From Nansenia antarctica (Eukaryota > Chordata > Actinopteri > Argentiniformes > Microstomatidae): DNA of 64,000 bases. This document shows, piece after piece, positions 56,101-63,359 of this stretch. A program made the translations under genes and the position numbers. The stretch covers positions 20,016,563 through 20,080,562 of the forward strand of contig OZ022339.1 in the NCBI GenBank assembly GCA_963989245.1, written 5' to 3'. Position 1 is the first letter of the stretch. The number at the start of each line of letters is the position of its first letter. The notes beneath the pieces were generated by a model. That model did no database searches. It was not told the origin of the DNA and saw only the letters and a list, made by a program, of their open reading frames with translations.

Positions 56101-57732
56101 GCAAGCTGAGACCCGAAAGGGGAATCAGCGCAGTGTGCAGTGGATCCTGAGCGGGTAAACCGGTGGGCGTGACGGCCGCACACCGTGGTTATTCGTTGTT
56201 CTTTATTGTTTAAAAGACTCGCTCAGCACGTCAGTGACGTTGCTGAGCTGTGCAGGACGTAATAAATACGTGTTCTACAACCGTTCCTCTGTGTCGACCT
56301 CCCTCTGTGCCTTGAGACTCTTACAAACACATCAACATTTTGTCCAGTAAATGCCAATTCCAATAAGCCTATTCAAGTGAAAGTGAATATTAAGTGAGTA
56401 TTAACTCAAACAACAAAAACATCTAAACATTAAAGTGTAAATAAAGTTATGTGTAATAAAGTGGAATGAAACAGGAAAACATAGCAGTTTGCATGCATTG
56501 TTTTAACACAAAAGTGACCAGGTTTCTTATGTCTATTTATCCCACCCGAACACTTTCCTAAAGATCTCTCTTTCAACTGGATCATTTGGTACTATTTGGT
56601 CATTATTTATCCACCTGATTCTACTTACCTACTTGATTTAACCAAGGCAACTTGGGGTTCACTTATTTTTGCACCTGCACTCATTTCTTTATAATTTAGT
56701 TTTCCTACTATACGCATGATTCCCTTTAAACCAACATATGGAATTGGTAAATATAAACCTGTTATGTCAGATAAGATTAGTTGGTTCTGAATAGATAAAG
56801 ATTTCATGGTAAAAACAAAAATAATCTATAATTGCACAAGGGGTTCACATACTTTCAAGCAGCACTGTATATGTTATCTTGTATATCTTGTATATCTTGT
56901 GGTAATCTCTCATGCTCTTGTGGTAATCTCTCATGCTCTTGTGGTAATCTCTCATGCTCTTGTGGGTCACCCTCTGAAGAACCCTTTTGGCTTCATCATG
57001 GAACCCAAGATATACACTCACTGAACACTTTATTAGGAACACTTGTACACCTTCTCATTCATTCAGGTGGTGCTTCTCACTATTAATTGATTTATCATGC
57101 CATTGAATTAGTAGGGATGCACCGATACCCATACCAGTACTCGTACCCGATACCATGCTCCACAAACTCGTACATAGTACGGTAGTTTTTTGGACAAGAA
57201 ACCAATCAAAGTGACTATTTCACTGGAAATGACCTTCCACTACAGTATCAGAAATAAATATACAGTATTTAGTATGAAACATCTAAACAAGTTTTCTTAC
57301 TAGCAAACTACTCTGTTACTAGCATATACATGGCCATGAAGTCTGTGTGAGCATAATCACTAAAAAAGAAGCAAATACTCCCCGTAGTTGCTTCTTTTTT
57401 AGCGATTATGCTCACACGGACTTCATGGCCATGTACAGTATATGCTAGTAACAGAGTAGGAGTAGGAGAGTAGGAGAGGAGAATGGCACACCGTCACCAC
57501 TTCACAGAACCGGTATTACCAAAGCTGTATGACTTCGTGGAAGAAGCACATCAACAGCCTGTTGCAGGACATTTCGGCGTTCAGCTTATTTGGACTAGCA
57601 ACGTCAGCTCAATGTCTGTCATCAGTTTAACTGCGCAGTGGATTGACAAGGATTTGACTCCCCAGAGAGTCCTTCTACAAGCAAAGCAGTTTTGCGGTGG
57701 GCACACTGGCCAAGTCATAGCAGGTGCGTTTG

Positions 57733-57768
<36 letters not shown>

Positions 57769-59352
57769 CTTTATTTGCATAGCGCTTTTCCTGCAAACGT
57801 TGCAGCTCAAAGTGCTTTAATCATTATATAATCTTAATTTAATTATTTGGGTAAAAAATGTTATACGGTGCCAGTACAAATCATGTTGTATTTTGTCTAA
57901 ATTTGGACAAATACTAATTCCATTAGGTTTTTCATGTATAGTCAATTGTTATTTATTATGAATACAATGATATGGGCTTCTAAGTTGTTGTTTTCTACAT
58001 TTTAAAAGCTTTGGTTAAAGATGTAAATGGGATTTTGCATGGGATTTGGGATGTCCCCAGTGTTGTTCATTCAACTTCAATCCAAAAAATAACTATTAAA
58101 AACATACACATTTCCAAATATGTTATTATTATTTCATTTTCCTGATCAATATCTATTGAAATCAAATATAGTTTTTCTAAAAAATATATACATTTTGTAC
58201 AAAACATTAAGGTTGTATGCTTGTCCCTGCGATCACTGTCCACCCTGTTATGCTGTGTTAATGTCGCTTTTAAAAGAAAACCATATTTCTCAATCACATC
58301 ACTCTCATGAGGTGACATCACATCAGTGGAGGGGATTTCAAATGTTGTAAGCTGTGTGATTTTCTACCTCTTTTACCATCTGATTTTTATGTTTTTATCC
58401 AGTGAGTTTAATGTGGTTGACCATAACGTGTCCACCCTGTTATGCCTAAATATTGAGGAGATCAAATTGAATAATTTCAAAAAAAGTATATAGTGCAAAT
58501 TAGATTCCTCATCAAGTATTCATGGTCATTCTAGGCATTATGCTAACACGGGCAGGCTAAAGGCTAACTTTAACTCAAAATGTCCACCCTGTTAGTGTCA
58601 ACCCTGTTATGTGTCCACTCTGTTCTGGAGACACTCGCCCTATTCAACTACAGAGGGTATTCTAAATAAAATACAATTTAGCTGCCTGAGCTCGACCACT
58701 ATGTTTTTCAGCAAGCTAGATATGTCCTTTATATAATAGAACATTAAAATATAGATAAATCAAGTTTTTCACAAGTTATGAAGTCCAAATGGCACCGTAT
58801 TTTTTTTAACCCATTTAGTAATTTAAATGCAATATTAAAACGATGGGTTTTTATAATCTTAATTTAATTATTTAGTCATTTAAAGGCAATATTAAAAATA
58901 TATCTTTTGTACATGTGGTACACAGAGAAAACCAGCATCAATAGACCTGAGAGCTCTATTGGGCTGATATGCTAGCAAAAGGTCTTTCAAATATTCTGGT
59001 GCTGTGCCAGTGAGAGCTTTATAAACAAGCAGAAGGATCTTGAAATCTATTGTGAACTATTGATGATGTGCTTCAGACATGGGGCAGGTGTAGAACCTTA
59101 GCTGCAGCCGTCAAGAGACGCTTCACTAACACAGAGAAAAGCTCACTCTACTGCATTGCAACTGTACTCAATCTGAGGTAAAGCGTGTGTGTGTGTGTGT
59201 TTGCTGAGCATGTGAGAAAGATAGAGAGAATGATGAAAACAAAACTTTGTCATGATGACCAACCTAAAACCTTTTACTATTTAACTTTTACATCAATCAA
59301 TTTACTTTATTATGTGATTTGAAGGCAATATACTGACATTCATTCTGATTAT

Positions 59353-59390
<38 letters not shown>

Positions 59391-62352
59391 TTTAATTTCT
59401 ATAGCGCCTTTCAAGAAACCCAATGACGCTTTACAAGGGAATGATCAGACAGACAAAACTGAAACGATGACTAAGGGCCAAAGGCCTTGGAGAACAGATG
59501 GGTTTTGAGGGCTAGTTTGAAGGAGTCCAGGGTGGGGGCGTTGCGGATCACTATGGGGAGGGAGTTCCAGGTTCCGGGAAGGGGTATGCTGGGGGAGGAG
59601 GTCAGTTAGGTACTGGGGGGCGCAGGCGTGGAGGGATTTGTAGGTGAGGAGGAGGATTTTGTATGTGATGCGGGACTTGACCGGGAGCCAGTGGAGGTGA
59701 ATGAGGGTGGGGGAGATGCGCTGCCAGGGCTTGGTGTGGGTGAGGACCCTGGCAGCTGAGTTCTGCACGTACTGGAGCCTGTCCAGGGCTTTGTTGGGAA
59801 CCCCAAACAGGACTCCATTACAATAGTCCAGACGGGAGGTGACGAAGGCGTGGATGAGAGTTTCGGCAACGGAGACAGTGAGGGAAGGTCGCAATCTGGC
59901 AATGTTTCTGAGGTGGAAGAAGGCAGATTTAGTGATGGATTTTATGTGGGACAGGAAGGAGAGGGTGGAGCAGCCGTCGACCTCGAGGATGAAGTCCCCA
60001 ACCTTCCAGAGCAGCGCCTTGGGTGCTACAACCATGAGCTCTGTTTTCTTGGTGTTGAGTTTGAGAAGGTTAGATGTCATCCAGGTTTTTATTTCGAGCA
60101 TGCAGTTGATGAGGGACTGGGGGGAGAGCGGAGAGGATGGGGTGGAGCTGAGGTAGATTTGGGTATCATCGGCGTAGCAGTGGTAGTTAAGGCCGTGACG
60201 ACGGAGGATCTGGCCGAGGGGGAGCATGTAAATGGTGAAGAGGAGGGGTCCGAGTACAGAGCCTTGGGGGACGCCTCGGTTGACTGGGGCTGGGGGGGAG
60301 CTTGAGCCGTGGATGGAGACAAACTGTTCCCTGTTTGAGAGGTATGATGTGAACCAGGAGAGGGCTGAACCAGTGACACCCAGGTGGGTGGAGAGGCGGT
60401 TGAGGAGGATGGTGTGGGAGACAGTGTCGAAATCAGCAGAGAGGTCCAAGAGGATGAGGATACTGAAACGTCCCGAGTCAGCAGCAATGAGGAGATCATT
60501 GGTGATTTTAATGAGGGCGGTTTCCGTGCTGAGCCCCTACAATCTGAAGCCGGATTGTAGGGGCTCATAGAGCTCATGGTTGGACATATACTGATGGATT
60601 TGACCGGCGGCTGCTCTTTCCAGGGTTTTACTCAGGAAGGGAAGGTTGGAGATCGGCCGGTGGTTGTGATCAGGGTCCAGACCAGGTTTCTTGAGGATGG
60701 GGGTGACTGAGGCAGTTTTGAAGCTGGTGTGAACTATGCCAGATAGCAGGGAGGTATTAATAATATCCACCATGTAGGGGCAGAGGGTGGGTAAGCAGTC
60801 CTTGACCAAGGCAGTGGGCATGGGGTCCAGTGAGCAGGTTGAGGTCTTGGCCAGGGTGACCAGCCTGGCGAACTGGGCAGCATCCACTGGAGAGTAGGAG
60901 GAAAAGCAGCATTGGGGGGGGCACGGCGCTGGGGCGGGGTCGTCGTGTGGCTGGGGTGCAGGAGGAGCGGGAGGGATTGGTGCCCGGAGCTGCTGGTGGA
61001 TGGAGTCAACCTTTGAGTGAAAGAAGTCCAGGAATTTGGAGCAGCGGTCGGGAGCACCAGGACGGTGGGGGGCGTTGGGGGGGCGGAGTAGACGGTTGAT
61101 GGTGGTGAATAGTGTTCTGGGGTTTCAGACTAGCTTGTCTGTTACCATACAAGGGCCTATCTTCTGCAGAAGGACCTAGAGAAGGTGATCCACGCCTTCA
61201 TTACAACCCAGCTGGATTACTGCAACTCATTGTATGTTGGCATCGACCAGTCCCTGCTCCGTCGGCTGCAGCTAGTTCAAAATGCTGCAGCTCGACTACT
61301 CACCGAAAGCCAAGAAGCGTGACCATATTACCCCAATCCTGGCATCACTCCCCGTATTGATTTTAAATTACTTTTGATTTTTTTTAAAGCACTGAACGGG
61401 CAGGCACCCCCATACTTGGCTGACCTATTGCGCCACCACACTCCATCCAGAGCCCTTAGGTCAGCTGACCAACTGCTTCTGGAGGTCCCTAGGACCAAAC
61501 TAAAAACAAGAGGGGACAGAGCCTTCTCCAAAGCAGCCCCTAGGCTCTGGAATAGTCTCCCCCTCCACATCAGATCCGCCCAGAGCATTGGGACTTTTAA
61601 AAAACTAGCTAAAACACATCTCTTCTCCCTGGCCTTTGACCTGAGGTGAGCCTGCCTCCCATCGGGAGGCTCCCGACACTGCACTTTTTGCACTTCTATT
61701 CGTATTGCACCTTGTTTTTAGTGTATTTTATAATCAGTTTTTGTATCTGTATTTTATCTATTTTATATCTGTATTTTATCTTGCTTTTCTCTTTCACCAG
61801 TGTTTTCTCTTTCTATCTGTTAAGCACTTTGGGCGGCTGCTAAAGAATCCTGCGGAGAATCCTGCGGAGGTAAAAAACTATTGAGTTTAGACTTCTGTTT
61901 TTCACAGATGTTCAAATTAAAAGGACAAAAGTATACACAAATTCAAATAACAAGTGACAAAATGTGCCCCAATAAGCCATACAAATATGTGTCATTTTAC
62001 CTTAAGTTAAAACAGATTATAGAAGCAATGTAAGGTAAATCTGAACTTTATAAGCCTTATGTCATTAAAACAGCATTAGTATTCAATGCTTTGGATGAAG
62101 GAGTAAAAATAGAATCAATGTAGAACAAAAACCCTCTGGATGGTCCACCTACCCTCTGGAACTCCCTCCCCACAGTGATCCGCAACCCACCCTGGACTCC
62201 TTCAAACTAGCCCTCAAAACTCATCTGTTCTCTAAGGCCTTTGGCCCCTAGTCATTGTTTCAGTTTTGTTTTGTTTGTTTTCTGTTTTGTCTGTCCGATC
62301 ATTCCCCTGTAAAGCGTCCTTGGGCTTTTTGAAAGGCGCTATATAAATTAAA

Positions 62353-62395
<43 letters not shown>

Positions 62396-62767
62396 GGCCT
62401 AAAATATCTGACTTGACTTCCATGGCCACAAGCAAACAGTCGGGATGCTCATTTGCACTTGAAAGTTTGAAAGTTCCTGGGGTTTTTATAAACTTCTTTA
62501 AATCATTGATGTATTTTGTTCACACTGCTACAGTAGTAAGGGCATGCAAATGAAATGTAGTGGGTTCAATTTAGATGGAAAAGTGTATTTGCAGAGTTTG
62601 TGAGGGTGTTTTACCTGGTTCTTCCCTCTGCAGGCGGGAGTGGAGGAGCTGCAGTGAAAGGTCCCGGGACACTGAGCTGAGCCCTGTCTCCTGCATCACA
62701 GCCAAGGCTTCCAATGGTAGTTCCAATAGCATCCGATCCGCCAGTATCACTACACACTCCCCGAGCT
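41966..62767 (-). CDS. CFAP46-like gene, 3' part
   Basis: Exons read on the minus strand: 62767-62615, 50436-50357, (49338-49306, weaker), 48477-48378, 48181-48069, 45254-45173, 44715-44597, 42612-42514, 42096-41966. The product's C-terminus has LLELPLEALAVMQETGLSSV, SRDLSLQLLHSRL, FIFHGMECFLANILPAKLAS, ECQMAILFDRVQNG, LLSLSGVRCVMLNQWP, ENLLRVGLTSGQTVHALRKG, and SAFNCIIYGLPNLVV before TGA. This is a CHAT-like (caspase/separase fold) region and resembles what I recall of vertebrate CFAP46/TTC40, a very large TPR protein of the C1d projection of the central pair. One short exon is still missing between 50357 and 48477, because phases 0 and 1 do not join there. The 5' part lies beyond the window. 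Confidence 0.75.
42206..42260 (-). mobile_element. LINE 3' tail remnant
   Basis: The stretch reads ATAATAATAACATTAATAAT then TTTATATAGCGCTTTTCCAG. In the minus sense this is the common AAGCGCTATATAAA LINE tail with an ATT run. Too short to classify. Confidence 0.45.
42363..42481. repeat. G-run and tandem 48-bp duplication
   Basis: A run of about 17 Gs at 42363-42379 is followed by two copies of a 48-bp unit (GGCAGGGT.AGGGGAGATGGT through GTATGCATGGGA). It adjoins the donor of the next CFAP46-like exon by about 30 bp. Confidence 0.9.
42514..42612 (-). CDS. CFAP46-like exon (ENLLRVG)
   Basis: Acceptor TTGTGTTGTAG, donor GTATTC; phase 1 in and out. It encodes LLRVGLTSGQTVHALRKGEV then QATHRVNTAGPN. 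A second frame is also open across the exon, but only this one joins both neighbours in phase. Confidence 0.78.
42950..43262 (+). repeat. LINE/SINE-tail repeat, copy 2
   Basis: The reverse complement matches 10735-11130. It contains GGTCGAGAGAGGACGCTGGC, GACACTTAGATTTAGATTTA and GTCTAGAAAAGCGCTATATA, and ends in an ATT run at 43219-43262. A second partial duplicate (AGCAAGGAAAGAGAGAGRCT) flanks it at 42763 and 43306, suggesting that flanking host sequence was duplicated. Confidence 0.7.
43560..44300. other. Intronic stretch, nothing recognised
   Basis: No gene or recognisable mobile element between 43560 and the GT repeat at 44349. C- and G-runs occur at 43903 and 43628. Confidence 0.5.
44349..44580. 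repeat. (GT)n compound microsatellite
   Basis: About 230 bp of GT with interspersed GC variants. In the gene sense it is CA-rich and begins about 10 nt inside the intron after the donor of the CFAP46-like exon at 44597. Confidence 0.95.
44597..44715 (-). CDS. CFAP46-like exon (LSGVRCVMLNQWP)
   Basis: Acceptor CTGTGCCAG, donor GTGGGT; phase 2 in, phase 1 out. It encodes GSPLETVVLLSLSGVRCVML, NQWPSSPQRNSHNMEAIME. L-x-G-V-x-x-V-x-x-x-QWP is typical of the strand and loop after the nucleophile position in CHAT-like domains. Confidence 0.82.
44740..44757. repeat. G-run
   Basis: A run of nine Gs directly upstream (minus sense) of the exon at 44597-44715, followed by GA repeats. Confidence 0.8.
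44813..45053. repeat. (GA)n compound microsatellite
   Basis: About 240 bp of GA, with two embedded copies of GTGAGAGAGAGATAGACAGA. The flanks ATCAATTGTCTAAAATCCAT (45054) and ATCAGTTGTCTAAAATCCAT (44760) are also duplicated, so a segment of about 300 bp is a tandem duplication containing the array. Confidence 0.95.
45173..45254 (-). CDS. CFAP46-like exon (ECQMAILFDRV)
   Basis: Acceptor TTGTCCTTCAG, donor GTAAGG; phase 1 in, phase 2 out. It encodes ECQMAILFDRVQNGVSRLRP then SELEVQK. An L2 LINE fragment begins only about 27 bp upstream of its acceptor. Confidence 0.8.
45282..45523 (+). mobile_element. L2-type LINE 3' end (family A)
   Basis: TCTGGAACTCCCTCCCCATA, AGGCCTTTGGCCCCTAGTCA, and a tail TTGAAAGGCGCTATAGAAAT then ATT repeats. 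Same family as 59350-61127 (minus) and 62150-62396 (plus). Confidence 0.85.
45610..45906. mobile_element. piggyBac-like MITE, copy 1
   Basis: The ends are CTAGAACAGCCATG and its complement GCTGTTCTAG, with TTAA after the right end. It is an inverted counterpart of 52847-53168: shared AGATATGTGCGTTCTACCAC and TTTTTCTGTGTAGGAGGCAG. No transposase. Confidence 0.65.
45910..47040. other. Intronic stretch, nothing recognised
   Basis: C-run 46219-46239, G-run 46491-46501. Small frames on both strands show no known domain. Confidence 0.5.
47348..47780. repeat. 51/57-bp minisatellite
   Basis: Eight head-to-tail units start at 47348, 47399, 47450, 47501, 47552, 47604, 47661 and 47718. The first units are 51 bp, the last 57 bp (with an added TTCAAG). 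The core is GTCCATAGAGTAACTTAGGA. Since most units are multiples of three, long minus-strand frames appear by chance. Intronic in the CFAP46-like gene. Confidence 0.95.
48069..48181 (-). CDS. CFAP46-like exon (FIFHGMECFL)
   Basis: Acceptor GAGCCAG directly after a TG repeat, donor GTAATA; phase 2 in, phase 1 out. It encodes LAEVEQLLTNCSAFIFHGME then CFLANILPAKLASLNLS. F-x-F-H-G is where a CHAT-like catalytic histidine would fall; the usual cysteine further on is not evident, so activity is unlikely. This last point is inference. Confidence 0.8.
48187..48272. repeat. (CA)n microsatellite at a splice acceptor
   Basis: About 86 bp of CA (one GC interruption), ending 6 bp from the exon at 48069-48181. 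In the gene sense it is a TG repeat replacing the usual polypyrimidine tract. Confidence 0.95.
48378..48477 (-). CDS. CFAP46-like exon (GVFAEKMKLTLEA)
   Basis: Acceptor TTCCTCTGGGTCAG, donor GTAAGG; phase 1 in, phase 2 out. It encodes GGVFAEKMKLTLEAHGQCTP then LWEGFMGSERPP. A second copy of the acceptor region lies 34 bp upstream. Confidence 0.78.
48477..48534. repeat. Tandem duplication over a 3' splice site
   Basis: TCTGACCCAGAGGAAGAGTC plus AACT occurs at 48477-48500 and 48511-48534, period 34 bp. Both copies offer the acceptor TCTGGGTCAG in the gene sense. Confidence 0.9.
48550..49300. other. Unclassified repeat-like stretch
   Basis: 48551-48830 has termini-like phrases (GCCGGGTACACACATAAAG and CTTGTGTGTGGGCG) and repeated GATTATC/CGATCGTCGG motifs. 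It looks like a MITE, but I could not define its ends. Nothing else is recognised. Confidence 0.35.
49306..49338 (-). CDS. Possible small CFAP46-like exon (IIDPDNEGES)
   Basis: Acceptor CCTCTAAG, donor GTAAGT; 33 nt. One frame gives IIDPDNEGES ending in phase 1, which joins the 48477 exon correctly. It needs phase 1 at its start, whereas the 50357 exon ends in phase 0. Another exon between them is implied. Confidence 0.45.
49340..50340. other. Intronic stretch with GA repeat
   Basis: 49385-49640 resembles a LINE 3' region (CCGACCCTGGTCGGGTGGTC then CATTAAACGATT). Otherwise nothing recognised apart from the GA array at 50074-50151. Confidence 0.4.
50074..50151. repeat. (GA)n microsatellite
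   Basis: A pure GA run of about 78 bp. Confidence 0.95.
50357..50436 (-). CDS. CFAP46-like exon (Lys/Gly-rich linker)
   Basis: Acceptor TTTGTTGCAG, donor GTGAGT; phase 1 in, phase 0 out. It encodes ESDNKKEPKGGKGAKGKGDQ then SKAIKV, a basic linker between the LELPLEAL exon and the rest of the CHAT-like region. A basic linker in this position fits CFAP46 as I recall it. Confidence 0.7.
50700..51470. other. Intronic stretch, nothing recognised
   Basis: Only a short (GT)n run at 51180-51201 and CA-rich bits near 51094. Confidence 0.5.
51474..51732 (+). mobile_element. tRNA-derived SINE (complete)
   Basis: The A box region is GGCGGCTGTGTCTCAGGAGG and the B box GGCGGTTCGAGCCCC. The core has CATGTCGAAGTGTCCTTGGG and GACACCGAACCCCAAATTGC. 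The tail is GGTGTGTGAATGTG then TATGGCGCTATATAACTCAG. All three parts match a widespread teleost SINE architecture with a LINE-like 3' end. Confidence 0.85.
51985..52345 (+). mobile_element. Rex1-like LINE 3' end
   Basis: Matches the 3' UTR of 8425-8975 over its length (GACAACCCTAGTTGACTATC, CACCAGGGGAGCCACCCCTC) and ends in a (CATTC)n tail at 52318-52344. Non-coding remnant. Confidence 0.85.
52350..52845. other. Intronic stretch, nothing recognised
   Basis: A T-run at 52421-52432; no gene or repeat recognised. Confidence 0.5.
52847..53168. mobile_element. piggyBac-like MITE, copy 2
   Basis: The left end is TTAACACTAGAACAGCCATG and the right end CATGGCTGTTCTAGTGTT, giving TIRs of at least 16 bp with TTAA on the left. 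The interior matches 45610-45906 in reverse. No coding. Confidence 0.75.
53170..54290. other. Intronic stretch, nothing recognised
   Basis: No supported gene. A small plus frame at 53875-54120 has no known domain. Two near-complementary phrases (GTACAAGATAATAGATTACA at 54208 and AATAATCTATTATTTTGTAC at 54246) form a small hairpin. Confidence 0.45.
54297..54470. mobile_element. Tc1-like terminal fragment
   Basis: ACAGTGCCCTCCTTAAGTAT is a Tc1-type terminus. Downstream sequence is decayed. It abuts a second, different Tc1 terminus at 54471. Confidence 0.55.
55081..55140 (+). other. tRNA-like promoter (A and B boxes)
   Basis: A-box-like TGGCGCAGGGGTTAAGG at 55086 and B box GGGTTCGAGACT at 55128-55139, spacing about 40 bp as in tRNA genes. 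No full cloverleaf is evident. It could be a SINE head. Confidence 0.45.
55446..55520 (-). other. tRNA-like sequence, minus strand
   Basis: In the minus sense: A box TGGCCTAGTGG (55512-55502) and B box GGTTCAAATCC (55458-55448). The spacing of about 43 bp and the 5' phrase GCCATGATGGCC are tRNA-like. It is probably a tRNA pseudogene or SINE promoter. Confidence 0.5.
56560..56875. mobile_element. Tc1-like terminal region
   Basis: GGGGTTCACTTATTTTTGCA and the terminal GGGGTTCACATACTTTCAAG then CAGCACTGTA, matching the fragment at 19442. The transposase is lost. Confidence 0.7.
56868..56965. repeat. 21-bp tandem repeat
   Basis: About three copies of TTGTGGTAATCTCTCATGCTC (56898-56962), preceded by three short TTGTATATC units. 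Confidence 0.9.
57105..57735 (+). mobile_element. hAT-like (ZBED-type) transposon fragment
   Basis: 57112 TAGGGATGCACCGATACCCA is a hAT-type end. 57483-57728 encodes a transposase piece with TSNVSSMSVISLTAQWIDKD then QFCGGHTGQVIAGAF, recognisable from ZBED1/4-like hAT transposases (catalytic RNase-H-like start). It is truncated on both sides and followed by a LINE tail. A long hairpin lies inside it. Confidence 0.75.
57311..57458. repeat. Near-perfect hairpin
   Basis: Arms 57311-57375 and 57389-57458 pair almost fully: ACTCTGTTACTAGCATATAC and AAAAAAGAAGCAA at the left, complements at the right, with a 5-nt indel and a few mismatches. The loop is about 13 nt. Confidence 0.9.
57738..57832 (-). 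mobile_element. L2-type LINE 3' tail
   Basis: An AAT run, then TTTATTTGCATAGCGCTTTT CCTGCAAACGTTGCAGCTCA. Same family as 29640-29716 and 63192-63350. Confidence 0.75.
58020..58800. repeat. Stretch with repeated CACCCTGTTATG motifs
   Basis: GTCCACCCTGTTATG or close variants occur in the same orientation near 58238, 58430, 58580, 58597 and 58611. Irregular spacing and AT-rich surroundings suggest subterminal repeats of an unrecognised DNA transposon. No coding frame. Confidence 0.6.
58830..59180 (-). mobile_element. L2-type LINE 3' region
   Basis: GCATTATGATTGAACAGGAAG-like decayed sequence; GGTGCTGTGCCAGTGAGAGC and GAAGGATCTTGAAATCTATT are the minus-strand ends of a LINE ORF2 and 3' UTR. The AATTTAAAGGCAATATTAAA phrase is shared with 63300-63330. 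Decayed. Confidence 0.5.
59350..61127 (-). mobile_element. L2-type LINE (family A), long copy
   Basis: Minus-strand RT: KPGLDPDHNHRPISNLPFLS, a GVPQGSVLGPLLFTIYMLPL box, and catalytic CYADDTQIYLS. The C-terminus runs to 59445, and the tail has CGCTATAGAAAT then ATT repeats at 59356-59389. The main frames are 60449-59445 and 60887-60537, broken by a frameshift near 60500. Upstream pieces run to about 61120. Inactive, but among the better preserved copies. Confidence 0.9.
61128..61870 (+). mobile_element. Second L2-type LINE 3' fragment
   Basis: Plus strand: QLDYCNSLYVGIDQSLLRRL, LVQNAAARLL, FKALNGQAPPYLADLLRHHT, AFSKAAPRLWNSLPLHIRSA. It belongs to a different L2 subfamily from 59350-61127 and joins it back to back. 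Confidence 0.85.
62150..62396 (+). mobile_element. L2-type LINE 3' end (family A)
   Basis: CTCTGGAACTCCCTCCCCAC, AAGGCCTTTGGCCCCTAGTC, GGCGCTATATAAATTAAAGT and an ATT run. Same family as 45282-45523. Confidence 0.88.
62615..62767 (-). CDS. CFAP46-like exon (LLELPLEALAVMQ)
   Basis: Acceptor TTCTCCTGCAG, donor GTAAAA; phase 1 in and out, 51 codons. It encodes ELGECVVILADRMLLELPLE, ALAVMQETGLSSVSRDLSLQ, LLHSRLQREEP. V-V-x-L-A-D and LPLEAL are the start of a CHAT-like domain. The preceding exon lies to the right and was not identified. Confidence 0.85.
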
Positions 62768-62793
62768 CTGCAGGAGAACCCACTGCAAACATT

Positions 62794-62795
62794 CA

Positions 62796-62859
<64 letters not shown>

Positions 62860-62873
62860 CACACGCACGCACG

Positions 62874-62919
<46 letters not shown>
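62794..62919. repeat. (ACGC)n/(CA)n microsatellite
   Basis: About 85 bp of ACGC repeats followed by 40 bp of CA. It ends 27 bp from the acceptor of the exon at 62615-62767. Confidence 0.95.
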
Positions 62920-62924
<5 letters not shown>

Positions 62925-62975
62925 ATTATCCCATTATCCATTATTAACATTTTTATTGCCAATATGCTGTTTGTG

Positions 62976-63000
62976 AAGTGAAGTGAAGTGAAGTGAAGCG
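62976..63000. repeat. (GTGAA)n short tandem repeat
   Basis: Five copies of GTGAA. Next to it, GCGCCTTTCGTACATGAATG resembles a LINE tail. Confidence 0.8.
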
Positions 63001-63191
63001 CCTTTCGTACATGAATGCAACTCAAAGCCCTTTTTTTGTTGTGCCAAACTGTCTCTTTACAGAGTGAATGCTGAGTCAGTGGATGTTTGCCACTTTCTTA
63101 TCTACAGTAGATTACAGTGAAAATACATTGTATATCATTTAGTCAAAAGAGAAATCAGAAAAATGAGAGAGGGCTTCTGGTTTGTCTAATA

Positions 63192-63196
63192 ATACA

Positions 63197-63228
<32 letters not shown>

Positions 63229-63350
63229 TTTATTTGTATAGCGCTTTTCCTGCAAACGTTGCAGCTCAAAGTGCTTTAATCTTAATTTAATTATTTTGTA
63301 ATTTAAAGGCAATATTAAAAGGATGGGTTTTTATCATCTTAATTAATGGC
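63192..63350 (-). mobile_element. L2-type LINE 3' tail
   Basis: AAT run, then TTTGTATAGCGCTTTTCCTG, CAAACGTTGCAGCTCAAAGT and AATTTAAAGGCAATATTAAA. Same family as 57738 and 58830. Confidence 0.75.
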
Positions 63351-63359
63351 GGAGTAGGT

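Larger units (their letters stand above)
54489..56325 (+). mobile_element. Solo LTR of the Gmr1-type family
   Basis: 54489-54600 and 55973-56325 are a diverged copy of the 2001-8351 LTR (TGTGGGGAGCATGGCGCGTT, TATTTAACCTGTGTGTGTTT, CTCAGCACGTCAGTGACGTT, ending CTTACA). AACAC flanks it at 54484-54488 and 56326-56330. No internal region, so it is a solo LTR left by recombination. It is older than the full element, lacks the 36-bp GC-rich array, and is split by another element. Confidence 0.88.
54471..56480. mobile_element. Tc1-like fragment split by an LTR
   Basis: 54471-54488 reads CTACAGTGGGGGAAATAAGT ATTGAACAC. The sequence resumes after the LTR at 56331 with ATCAACATTTTGTCCAGTAA and continues to TGTGTAATAAAGTGGAATGA. 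Together these are one end of a common fish/frog Tc1 element with the LTR inserted in it. Confidence 0.75.
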
